Shown in pieces: positions 46,729 to 63,413 of a stretch of DNA of 64,000 nt. A program made the position numbers and the translations under genes. A model generated the notes under the pieces. It made no database searches. It saw only the letters and a list, made by a program, of their open reading frames with translations, and had not been told where the DNA came from. Origin of the DNA: Rosa chinensis (taxonomy: Eukaryota > Streptophyta > Magnoliopsida > Rosales > Rosaceae); contig NC_037091.1 of assembly GCF_002994745.2 (NCBI RefSeq), forward strand, positions 27,968,289-28,032,288, written 5' to 3'. The first letter of the stretch is position 1. Every line of letters begins with the position of its first letter.

Positions 46729-47220
46729 ATGACCGAGCCTTCCAGACCTTCTACAGTTAAAGAAATTGAAGCAAGGCTCGCTCGTTTGAAGAATCCTTCA
46801 CTCCTTGAGTACAAAAAGCCCTCTTCTCCAACATACAAGGAATACACAGTTAACGATCAAGGGAGGAGGCTGTTTCCTTCTGAAGGGTCAGTATCACCTA
46901 GTGTTTCGTCCAACTCACTTACACCTCAGAATTCACCACCTGGTTCACCACCCCCTGAAGAAAACATTAGAATGGCCTCTATTAGAGAACTCTCTTCATC
47001 TGTGGTTCAAGAAGGACTTCCTACAAGTATTGTGTACCCTGCACCTGCCCCAGGAAAGACTGCGGACTTTGAGCTGAAGAGTGGATTGCTTCATAGACTT
47101 CCAACGTTCCATGGCCTCAATATGGAAGACGCCAACAAGCATCTTAGGGAATTCCAGTCTGTGTGTATCAACATGCTACCACAAGGAGCGGATGAGAATA
47201 TACTTAAGATGAAGGCCTTT
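46729..47220 (+). pseudogene. gag: Truncated gag of element W
   Basis: ATG 46,729 opens MTEPSRPSTVKEIEARL, clearly related to U gag ([17 protein letters not shown]). It runs through '[16 protein letters not shown]' to '[11 protein letters not shown]' at about 47,220, where U continues with 'PFSLADRAK'. After that only 13 unrelated codons follow before a stop. Zinc knuckle and everything downstream are missing. Confidence 0.9.
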
Positions 47221-47750
47221 CACTTAACTCACTCTTGTTGTATTTTCAATAATATCACTTAACTCACTTACTTTTACATATGTCTTTCACTTAACTCACT
47301 GCAGTTAATTATATTGTTAGAAGCCGTTAAAATTGAGGTTATATTTGTCAAAACACTTTAAAATGCATTTCTAACTTTAAAAATTGAGGGTATATATTTT
47401 TTTTCAAATTATATTTAAATTAAAATAGAATCTTTTTTATTCCAAAAATTTTAAAAAATTGAAAAAAATTTTAAAAAATTAAAATGGTGTTGCCGTGTTG
47501 GGCTCTACGCTTTAGAAATGGTATAGATGAAGCAAAAAATATTAAAAGATACGAGTTTTTATCGTCGGGAAAAAACAAACGAGGATCTGTTATTTACAAA
47601 CAAAACGAAAGCTCTTGTGCAACTTGCAAGCACTTTGCGACTCAAACCCGACAGGGCGAACCTCAATTCCCTAGAACAGCCAGAATTAATTGATTGTCTT
47701 TGTTGGGGATTGCAACTACAAATTATGTTGAACAGATGATGGAATGATCG
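47221..47750 (+). promoter_or_regulatory. Upstream region of the SPRING-like gene
   Basis: It begins with three copies of CACTTAACTCACT (47,221-47,233, 47,256-47,268, 47,288-47,300), then AT-rich sequence to about 47,480. Positions 47,480-47,750 are less AT-rich and probably hold the promoter and 5' UTR of the following gene, but I do not see a clear TATA box. The frames at 47,484-47,739 are not recognised. Confidence 0.45.
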
Positions 47751-50700
47751 ATGACAATGTCCATATCCCGATTAAGCCTGTACTGTTTGTTTCTGCACGT
47801 CTTCATCCTTGGGATCTCGGCTATCAGGTGATCATCATCTTTTCCCTCCTTGTCATGTGTTAATGGGTTTGAATATCTTGGGCATCCCACATTTTCCCTT
47901 GTCTTGGACTTGGACGATTCCCTCTTTGAATTTGCAGGAAGGATGTGGGCTTTCTTCAGAAGCAGTTTTGCAGAAGTACAGTCCAAGGAAGATACTTACT
48001 GTCTGATGATAATGGTCAGCACCCTCCCTCCCTCACTAAGCTTCTGCTTCTGTTTGTTTCTTTTCCTGCTCTTTGTTTTGCATGTCATATCTTGTGACAC
48101 ACAGTTCCCTTTATCTGGTTTCCCCAACTCGTCACACGAAAACGATTATTTCTTGGTTGTGGTTGCATAATGAGGAATGGAGTACCGATAGTTTGGTTAA
48201 TGAGAAGTTCCTCTAGCTGTTACTTCAGTGTCAGTCTTCATTCCCTTGGAAACATAACTTGTACATTTTGCATTGTAGGCCATGTCTGTGACGCACTGTC
48301 AGTAAATCCTCAGTCTCGCTGCTGCCCTGAAAAAGGAGACAAGTTCTCTTGTCAGTGAGTTCTTTAACTTTGTAGGCTCAACTTTTTTATCTTACAATTC
48401 AGAAAACTTATAACATTTGTGCCCCGCTTTTGTTTGCAGTGGTTGCAATGTTGTCTCAGAGTGCTGTAATTCTTATGAGTATTGCGTTTCGTGTTGTCAA
48501 GATCCTTCAAGGGTAGCTCTTGAATTGTTTGAATTTTGTTTTCAACCTTGCGGTTCTTTTTTCTATATTTTATTTTTAACATTTAATTTGTGTTGTTCTG
48601 CTCTGTTTTTTTTACTCTTCTAATCTGCAAGTTTTTGGGATTTTTTTTTTGTCCAGATAATAAAGGAACAAGTACTGGAAGTGAAGATTGCCAAGCCAGC
48701 TTCTGCAGGTAAAGAAATAAATTTTCGTTAATGGTTCTGTATCTCTTACCATAGAGGAGTAGTCTTCTGCATTTACTTCTATATGTGATGTGGGACTGTG
48801 GGAGTAGTGCTCAATTCAAAAATTCATAAAATCTAGATTTTAGTTGACCTGGCTCGAAGACTCTGACCACTTGTATGCATTGGTAAGTGGGGCTCAACCG
48901 CTATTTTGGCAAGTAAATTAGAGGTCCTGATTTGACCATTTGTTTCCTTTATGCATTGAATGGAATGAGTTTTGGTGAAAACCTTAGTTCTGCCCTGTAT
49001 AGAAGCAATTGAGAATTCCATTGAACTCTTAGACTATATATATAGTATATGTTTTTTTTTTTTTTTTCCGGATAATTTATTCAAAATGTTCTTTTGTCAG
49101 GGAAATATTCCAGTGTTTTTGATTTCTGTGCTGGAAGGTGCCGGCATAATTCTGAGAGTGTGGTAAGTAATACATTAATAATGCAAGTGTATAATCGTTA
49201 TTTATTGTTTGGATATGGTTTTTGCTTTCAGTTTTCTCAATTCATGGAATATAAATTTATTTTTATTTTTATTTTTTTAATAATTATCCTAACAAAAATT
49301 TCACAAATCATTTATTCAAATTTTTTAGGAGTAATCTAGTTATTAGTTAGTTTTGACTTCTGAGTAAACTGCAGTCATTTCTCAAGTACTTAGATGGCCT
49401 TGGATGTTAGTTTAAGTTCTGGTCTTTTAGTTAAATACTTGAAACTTATATGATAAAGATGTTGATATGCACAAAAAAAATAAATAAGCTTGGTTATGCA
49501 TGAACTGTTGATCATAGGGATATTGTCAGAGAAAGTTGCTAAAGATATGATTATGCTTCTCTGATGCATTAAATAGATGTCAATATCATAGCTGAGCATT
49601 TTCTGGTGGTCTACTGGCTTTATAGAGCTATTTGTACGTCTTTCTTACTAATTTAATTTTTTGGAATTTAGTTGATCAATGGAAAGTCTGATTCTCTTAT
49701 CCATTTCAGATATATTCTTTCTGAACAGTTATATTTAGTCACAATGCAGGAAATTCAGTGCTTTAATGTAATTTGTGACCAATCCCTTCTCTTAAACTTC
49801 AGGAGCTTAATGCTTTATTCGTTTATGCTGTCATATTCAGAAAAGATAGGGAGAACCACATCATTATGTGCAAGGTCGTATGGGGAGAGTGTTGCTCATG
49901 TTTTCTGCATTGTGAAGTTGGTTAGGGAGGTTGGGTGAATTGGGTAAGATCAACAGGGAGGATTTCTGTGTTAAGTAAAGTTTCTATAGGGTTGCGGTGT
50001 GTCAGCTATATGTTGGGGATCTGGATGGAAAGACAAAGAGGGGGCTTTTGAAGATTATAGTGGTGAGAGTGATGGAAGAGTGTTGGGAGAGAGTTAGGTT
50101 TCGGGCATCTTTATGACCCTTTGTTCCTGTGGAATTCAAAGACTACTCTCTGTCTTCTATTGTTTTAGAGTGAAAGCATTTGTAGTTTAGGGAGTTCTGC
50201 GTTGATTAGGCTGGTTTGGCGGCAGTTGTCCTTTTTTGTTTCTTGTTCTCTCTGCATTTTAGTACAATGAATTTTTCCATATTTGCGTAGTTTAGTTTGA
50301 ATTGTCTGTGGAAGAAGGGTCACAATCTTATTGCGATATGCCTGATACTATATCTTATGCTGTGATACTGTTTAAATAAGTTGGAACCTTTCAGGTTCAC
50401 GAAAATGCTTACCGTAGTGATTTCCATCACTGTTTTTCTCTGCCTTCAAATTCTTCAGGTAAGATCCAGCTTAGAATTAGATAGTATTGGTAATTTGCAT
50501 CGTAGACACATATGAAACTATAGTTTGATGAGGACCAGCTCATGTTGGAAAGCTTATGGCTTCTTTTCTTTTAGTTTATAATAATCTTTATATATAATTC
50601 TCGTCTCTACCCATTTCTACTATAGGAGGAATTTAATTCTTTTGTTTTCTTTTATCTGCTAGAGATGATAAGCTCATGCTTGAAATTATGATATTGCTTG

Positions 50701-53700
50701 TACAGTTCCCGTCTAAAATTTTTAGATGTTTTGGATATGCTTAATTTTCCTCCTCACTGCAATAGTAGAGAAATTTGTTCTTAATTTGGTGATGGATACG
50801 TGTCGGTGTCCAACACTGTACTTATCGCCAATCTGAAGTGTCAGTGCTTCAGATCTGAGAACTTAGTAGATCTGTTATCACTGGGATCCAATTTTTCTCA
50901 ACTGCCCATGGGGTATTGGACAACTTTTTAGTAAAATGCCTCTGTACTACTATATGTCTGTCTTTCCAGCATTAATCTCTAGGTCCTTTTATTTTTTATT
51001 TTTTATTTTTTTTTGTGTTATGAGAGATCGTATATAATATGGCAGAGTGATTATGCTAATGTTAGTGCCATATGAAATGTTAAGAACAAATACATGTATA
51101 GACTGACACTACTTAGGTAGAAGGTCTCTTATTTTAATCTGGACTTGAAGTATTGGACCATCATTGTTGCTATGCATGATGTTTCTTTTTCACCCCTCTT
51201 GCTAAGCTTCTCATTTCAATTTCATTGATGATTTATTGATTAAATGAATACCTATCTTTCTGTCTGGGTGCTGTATACAGACAGCTAGTTTAAATGCTTT
51301 AACTTTGTTCTTTCTAAACATATCCCAACAGCTGTGAATTATACGTTTTTAGAAGCCAGACTGAATGGCATTAATGTTCTTGTTGGAAGGTGAGATTCAA
51401 AATTATATCTATATTTTTTATATCTATTTAAGTATGAACGTATCCATGCAAAAGTTTTCAAACTGTGCTGACTCGCAAGAGTTTCTTATGGTGTATCTGA
51501 CAGGCAAGGTGAATCCTGCGACTTGGTTTGCAAGTCAAAGGGACAGTCATGTGTTCCAAATAAGCTTTTGGTACTTAATCAGTGTGACATGTAAGTTGAG
51601 CATCCATTAGTTTTTCTTTCATATACCTTTTATTCAATATTCTTGTATTTTGCTACTGGCATTGTGGCTTGTCTAGTATGCCTCGAGATTTGCGGGCCGT
51701 GTGCAAAACCAGAAACTCTCTTATGTACAAGAGCATATCATGCCTGTTTCAGAATATGGAAATGCTTTATCTGTATTAAAAATTTGGTACTATGACTCTT
51801 GGAGTATGTAAAGACGTTTGTGGGGAAGAGTCCAAACCTTTTTGTCTTTTTGAGTTGGGTTTTGTTAGATACTTCTTAGAGAAAGACAAAGAAAAAAAGG
51901 GGGTTTTGTCAGATATTTTAATCATTACATTTATTATTCCTCAGTACTATTTGTTAGTACTTTACTTCGTTTTATTGAACTAGGCTGCTATATATATATA
52001 TATTTTTTTTTTTTTTAATAGTTAAGCACTCATGAGTTCAAATTCTGCCAAATCTCAATAATTAAATTCCAAGAATTTTGAATTTCTTTTTTGATGGGAG
52101 CAAATCAGCATCAATTACTGTTTCAAAACTCCTGTCAATAGTTCAGTTACATGTGTCCTCTTTGAAGCGCATGTGTAAAGTTTCCCACAATGTACTTTCT
52201 ACTTGATGCCCTTGGTTTTTACCGTGTAGCCCACTTGTGCATTGCTCTTGAGTACTAGTCTGTCAGCCCTACAAGTGATAACACTACTACCTGATTTACG
52301 ATAACTCAATTCAATAACCAGTTGAGCCCAATCTGTGCTGCTGCAAACTGCAAATTCTGCACCTAGTCATGGCTAGTGTTGTCTGTTGCATCATTTTTGG
52401 TTCCATTCGACCGAATTGTTGCATAAATTCAGTTAGAAGCCGCTGAAAATGATGCAAAATTTCAGTGATTTGTTGCAGATCCTTGTTGGAATCAAACCAA
52501 ACCTGTCCACATTTTTGGTGCTGGCAGTGTTTGTATTTCTGATGTTTATTTCCATGTCACCACGCTTAGACAAATTTGATTTTAGATGGACACCTTCTTC
52601 TGATGAAAATCCATTTTTAAGGAAATGAGTTACTTGTTCAATATATGCAGTTTATAGTATCATTGTTTTGTTCTTTTTGATAATCTTTTGAGTAGTATCC
52701 AGAGATATATGAGCTGCAAGGGAACTTGCCTGGCCAGTATTGGATCAGATCAACCTGCCGAAGTTGTCGATGACGCTCCTGAACATTTGGTATGCTTGAC
52801 TTATGGCATTAAAGTTTATAAAGCGGGATTGTTTTTCATCATATAATTTAAATTAGCATTTTATCCTACTATTAATAATCAAACAAAGACCCTGCCTTAA
52901 GACAATTTGCTTTCTTTATGCAAGGGAAGTCACTCACATCATCACTACTGCATCTGCATTTTTGGGCTAATATTTACATGTCAGTTTAGAAGTTTATATA
53001 GGCAATGTTACCAAATGCATCTCTTGCACTACAATTATTCTGTACTAGTGTTTGAGCACCCTATGCATAGGATCTTACTCAATACTTGTAGTTTGATGGT
53101 GGTATCCTATACTTTCTGAGTTCTTCCTCTCTATACCACTATAATTCAATGGTTATCTAATGCTTTGTTGTTCTTGCATACGTATGCAGCTACTTAGCTG
53201 CCAAATAGGGTTTGTGCACATCAAAGGCCTAAAGTATTATGAATGCAAGTCAATAACCTATCATTTTAACTGAGAGATGATAGTTTTAACCCTTAATTTA
53301 AATATGAAATTGTCGATCACCATATGACATGTCCATTGTATCATGATTTGCTGATGAATAATTTGTGTTCTTTGGACATTTACTGCCTTAAAGTATATGA
53401 CATGCTAGCTGCTCTTGGGCTCCTATGTGCCCGTACCTACTTGTTAATAGTTCAGTATCTGTCTGACATTGATGGTTTTGTTTATTTAATAACTTTGTGG
53501 TGAGGCCATACTTGCCTATTTTGCGAGATACGAAATATTTAGTATAGTCCCATTCACTGCTGTAAGGCTTCGCTAGAGTCTTTTTTCTGATCATTTAACT
53601 CGAGATACAATTAGATCTAGGGCTATCATATGATGGAAGTTGGGATTTACTTTTGTTCAGAAAAGCAAGCAATAAGCCAAATTGATTTTGTGACACTTAT

Positions 53701-53851
53701 TCTTGCTCTTTCTGAATTTGTATGACCCTGACAGCATTGTATCTCTTTTGACTTTCAGAATCCTGGAGCATGCTTGTATACCCAAACACAATCCATGCTT
53801 TCTTGTTATGGTTCACATCAGCATACAAGGAGGCTTTGCCCTTGTGCATAG
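47751..53851 (+). CDS. SPRING (C12orf49)-like cysteine-rich secretory-pathway protein with MGAT5-type C-terminal domain, 11 exons
   Basis: Coding exons by splice-site and frame reading: 47,751-47,827; 47,938-48,014; 48,279-48,354; 48,440-48,512; 48,657-48,708; 49,101-49,162; 50,395-50,458; 51,332-51,389; 51,504-51,590; 52,696-52,789; 53,759-53,851. They join in frame with GT-AG introns to 270 codons. Residues 1-25 form a hydrophobic signal or anchor. Residues 37-152 match the SPRING/UPF0454 family: CRSTVQGRYLLSDDNG, CCNSYEYCVSCC, CAGRCRHNSESVVHENAYR. In animals SPRING is a Golgi/ER protein that licenses Site-1 protease for SREBP activation. NSS (158) and NYT (163) are potential N-glycosylation sites. 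Residues 183-270 form a second Cys-rich unit (SCDLVCKSKGQSC ... LSCYGSHQHTRRLCPCA) like the extreme C terminus of the glycosyltransferase MGAT5. The start is fixed by an in-frame TGA at 47,745. Plant function is inferred; plants have S1P but no canonical SREBP. Confidence 0.9.
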
Positions 53852-54132
53852 ATCATTATCAGTAAGTTGGAATTCTATTTATGTTTGTATAATCTTAAGT
53901 CAGTTGGGCGTTCAAATTACATGAATCCTCATAATTTTCCATACCAGATGTGCATAAATTGAGGGAGTTCTGCAGGGTCTAAAGCACCTGCAGATTTCAT
54001 CGGAGTTATTAATATTTGTTTTGAATCGACTGCTTTTTCTTTCTTAATTCTTCTAAAATATTCTTCAAACACTAAAAACTGGCAATCAAAGATTACTTTT
54101 TGCAAAAATGGATTTTTTTTTGGAGTAATATC
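53852..54132 (+). other. Probable 3' UTR and downstream flank of the SPRING-like gene
   Basis: No further frame continues after TAG 53,849-53,851. The stretch is AT-rich and ordinary and precedes the plastid-like patch. Confidence 0.45.
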
Positions 54133-54580
54133 TTTGTGTGCCAGCAGCTGTGGTAATACAGAGGATGCAGAACTACGATCTTTGGCTCTGGAACTGAATC
54201 ATTTCCTTGTATCCGAAAAAAATTTATTTGCTGAGAAGGAAATAAAGATATAAAATTCCTACCAAAATAACTCAAAGTCTGATAACTATAAAACAAACTT
54301 TTTACTGGAGGAGGCACTATTCGAGAACAATTAGCCGATCTGGATTTGAGAATTATTATAGATTATTCTGGACGTTGCTAAAATGGGTACTATCGGGTTG
54401 GGTGAATTCAATATTTCAATAAGCATTCAATGAAAGCATATGGTTAGCTGGTTGGTTAAATGTTATATGGCATGCTCAATTATCTCTTAACCTAGTTAGG
54501 ATCTTTAACCATTCACCACATGTAGCTGCGCCAATAAATCCGTGAGAAATTATTTGTAAAATGGCCCCATTGAGCCCGCC
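54133..54580. other. Mosaic of plastid DNA fragments in the nucleus (NUPT)
   Basis: Short segments look like different plastid genes. 54,133-54,170 resembles the 530-loop region of rrn16 (GTGCCAGCAGC...GAGGATGCA). 54,170-54,225 encodes ELRSLALELNHFLVSEKNF, the end of RpoB. 54,307-54,368 encodes TIREQLADLDLRIIID, an RpoC1 segment. 54,467-54,532 encodes WHAQLSLNL then, after small deletions, LGSLTI and HH, as in PsaA. 54,534-54,578 on the minus strand encodes LNGAILQIISHGFIGAA of NdhD. 54,369-54,466 is unassigned. In plastids rrn16, psaA and ndhD are not adjacent to rpoB/rpoC1, so the patch is a rearranged, decayed NUPT. Identifications are from memory of the plastid proteins. Confidence 0.75.
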
Positions 54581-56114
54581 TGAGTCTTTCTGAATAAATG
54601 TGCAAATCAGTTTTGTTTTCTGCTTTTGCCAGTTTATTCAAAGATATCTTTTGACAGTTGCCCCCAGTTTGCCTTACATGGAGACTATAAGATATGAAAC
54701 TCTTTCCATTACCATTTCCTTTTCGTGGTTATATTCTGTCCAAGACCCCGCATTGTCTACACATAACTGCAGTGTAGCAGATCATTCTTGTTGTTGGTTA
54801 CAATAGGATGCTCTTATCTATTTGTATGGTGTTTATCTTTTATTTTCTGTATGGGATCATTGATTAATTTGTTTCCAACTAAATTCTCTCAACTTCAATG
54901 AAATATATTCTTTGTTTCAGAGAACATACAGGAAAAGCAAAGCAGGTATCCAGCCTTGCTAACTCTTAATATGTTTGCAGGAATTTCCACCGATGTCCCA
55001 GGCATGAGCTATGATGATGTATCTTTGTTGCCTCATTTCTCCAAATTGGCATTCCGTTGTGTGGTTTGATGCATTATATGTACTGCAATTGCTAGATTAT
55101 TGCTCATTGTAAGTTCTGCTGTCATGGCATCAGAGGATGAGGGCATATCAGCTTGTCATTCTGTTCCTACATGGCTTCAAGCTCTCCGTCATGGATCACA
55201 TTCGTGCATGTTCTATGGAAATGTATAAAAGTTAGTTGAACTTTGTGCGGATAAAGCGGTCATTGGGAAACAATTTCACTGCTAGATTGAAATCCACTTT
55301 AACCGATTATGAAACTTCTGTTCAGACCATAGTTGAGGCTAGAATGGGTGAATCAGGCGATACTAGGAAGTTTAAGGGTTCATACTTCAGACCACAATTA
55401 TGCTGCATAGGCTGCTTAGTTATTTCTCATCAAGTATTAAAGATTTTGTGTGGACACCTATGTTAACAATTACATATATTAAAGAGAAGATTTGAGGGAA
55501 ATACGCCTAGTCCCCTGCGTCTAATCCCAGCGACAATAAAGCTCTGGTGAAGCACATTCTCAGCCATCATATTTTATGTGTCAGGAGCTTCAGGATTGCA
55601 TACTGATCTGGGAACAATCGGTTAGATGTGGAGCTCTCACTAAGAACAATTTTTTTTATATTACTTTTTGTTTGTTTTGCTTTAGTTTAATCAAATACAT
55701 AATTTATTCTCAATATGATGCGCTCCACTTAATCCTTAGTCAAGTGTTGTATATATATGCCTCTTGTCCTGCTGGTAGCAATCAAATGAGAATAGTTTTT
55801 AATCTATTTATGGGAGGAATTTTTCAGCTTAATGAAGTATGCCAGAAGCTCTTCCAGTGAGCCATAGTAGATAACCTGAATGCCGGTGAGTTGCAACCAG
55901 AAATTTAGACTCCATTACTTTAACCATTAAACATTACAACTCTATGATCATCAATTTCTTGAATGTAATAAAGCATCAAACATAGCCCCTAAAATACACT
56001 ACAACTGTAACTTTTGTGGCTGTGGTACTGTAACTTCTGCAGCCGTGGTTAAGCACGAGCCTGATTAAGATCATAGTCACCACTACTTTTCGTGATCATC
56101 AATTGTCAGTCAAA
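54581..56114. other. Intergenic region between two convergent genes
   Basis: About 1.5 kb, AT-rich, with short open frames (55,124-55,228; 55,236-55,466; 55,576-55,860) that have no recognisable domains. The part nearest 56,114 should hold the 3' UTR of the ABCC gene. No RNA gene or transposon is recognised. Confidence 0.45.
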
Positions 56115-61906
<5,792 letters not shown>

Positions 61907-61998
61907 GGTTTATGGAGCTTTTTCTCCCAGAATTTCAGAAAGGGGCGTAGAGGCTGCGTTTTGTATTAAAAAGGGAGGATTGGTGGTGGCTTATTTAT
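61907..61998 (-). promoter_or_regulatory. 5' UTR and core promoter of the ABCC gene
   Basis: TATAAATA on the minus strand at 61,992-61,999 lies about 86-93 bases before the ATG at 61,906. This fits a transcription start near 61,960-61,965 and a 5' UTR of roughly 55-60 bases. No upstream ORF is noted. Confidence 0.6.
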
Positions 61999-61999
61999 A

Positions 62000-63378
62000 A
62001 GTGATCGAAGTGATGAGACCAATGAAAGGATAGTCAAAATTGGCCTGTTTGCTAGTTTAGTTTTCCTTGGGGGTCGGATAACGTGGTGCACAAGACTCAC
62101 ATGACGGAGAAAGATGTAATGTCATATCGCGTCATTCCTGGAAAACTCCTCAAGTCACATGTCTCTCCAACTTGGTTCTGTGGTTTTTGACCAAAAGAAA
62201 AAGAAAGATTTTATCCACGGAGAAGGCTGGAATGCGCAGACTGTAAGTTACAGACATTGACAATTGCTTAGTTGGCGTAAGGAGAACCACACAATCAATC
62301 AAAATAGGGGTATTTAGTGATTTCCAAAGCGATGGTCGTTAATGATTAAAGTGGTGGTGGCCGTTAAGGTAACAAAATGCGGGACTTATTCGTCTATTGT
62401 CACAAAACAACAAAATAACCAAGCGTATTCGATGAACGTGGTGTCTCTTCTCCTTCTCATCGATCAAATGGAGCCCCTGTTCATCAACCCAGTAGGGACT
62501 TTTCCTATGTAGAAAGCACATCCAGAGTGAAGGAAAGTGGTCGGTCAAACATATATCGACGAGGTTTTCGTGAAGATCAGACTAAAGAATGGTGTAGCCG
62601 CCTCCAGTCCGCTTGGGATTCTCTCTCTCAATCTCTCATCACTCACATGTATCGCCTCCATCACCATGTTTTCAAATATATGTAAATGGGGCTTAAATAT
62701 AAGCTGGCGATATTGTATAAAAGTAAAAGTCCAAATTAGTGGAAGTCAATGGCAGCAATAAATTTAAAAATCCCACTCAAAGATTGATTTTCTCCCTTTG
62801 TAGTTGATCAATTGATAGTTTTGATTTCTTCAATTCTACTTGGAAGAGTTTGATTTTGCAACAGAAATTAAGGGAACATAGAGAGAGAAATGATGATATC
62901 AGTTTGACTAGACCCAAAAAGTTCTCACGCTATTTCTCAGAGACTAAGAACAGAAGAAAAGAGATGTGAGAGTAACTTCAGGAGGAACAGAGATGAGTGA
63001 GAATCGATCCACAATAATACAACCGATCGGGTTCACGATGTCGATCGCAAACAGATTGCCGACACGTACGGGTCTTAAATCCTTTCTGGAATTCATTGCG
63101 CTTCTTGCCTCTCGAAGTCTCGAAGCTGTTCCTTGAGATGTGATCTTGTTACTTGAGAAAGAGCAAGTGTGGTGAACTTTTTTTAACCTTATTACTGCCT
63201 CTGTCTTTAGCAATTAGAAATGTCCACATTGTCCCTCCGTTAAAACGGTTGTTTGGATTGTAAGTTGCGGCTGTTGTATTCCAGACTTCTCCTTTATCTA
63301 CGCATCTCATTTTTCTAAATGTACACCCCACTTTTTTTGTAAAATTTATAATTCCTATTTTCTCCCTCTTTCTAACAG

Positions 63379-63413
<35 letters not shown>

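Larger units (their letters stand above)
31500..47220 (+). mobile_element. Element W: Athila-type retrotransposon, LTR split by Z, truncated in gag
   Basis: The 5' LTR is 31,500-31,642 plus 43,401-45,400 (Z occupies 31,643-43,400). It is followed by PBS (45,406-45,423), leader (45,424-46,728) and gag from 46,729 to about 47,220, where gag-like sequence stops abruptly. The same family as U and X. The rest of gag, pol and the 3' LTR are gone, so W ends about 530 bp upstream of the next gene's start codon. Confidence 0.87.

Noticed and set aside
54133..54170. Ribosomal RNA gene
   Set aside because: Only about 38 bases resemble 16S rRNA, embedded among other plastid fragments; not a functional rRNA gene.
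55236..55466. Possible small gene downstream of the plastid patch
   Set aside because: No recognisable domain, no splice context and an ordinary AT-rich surrounding.
63039..63137. Short frame MSIANRLPTRTGLKSF as a first exon
   Set aside because: Only 32 codons, no recognised family and no downstream exon found; noted in the intergenic entry instead.
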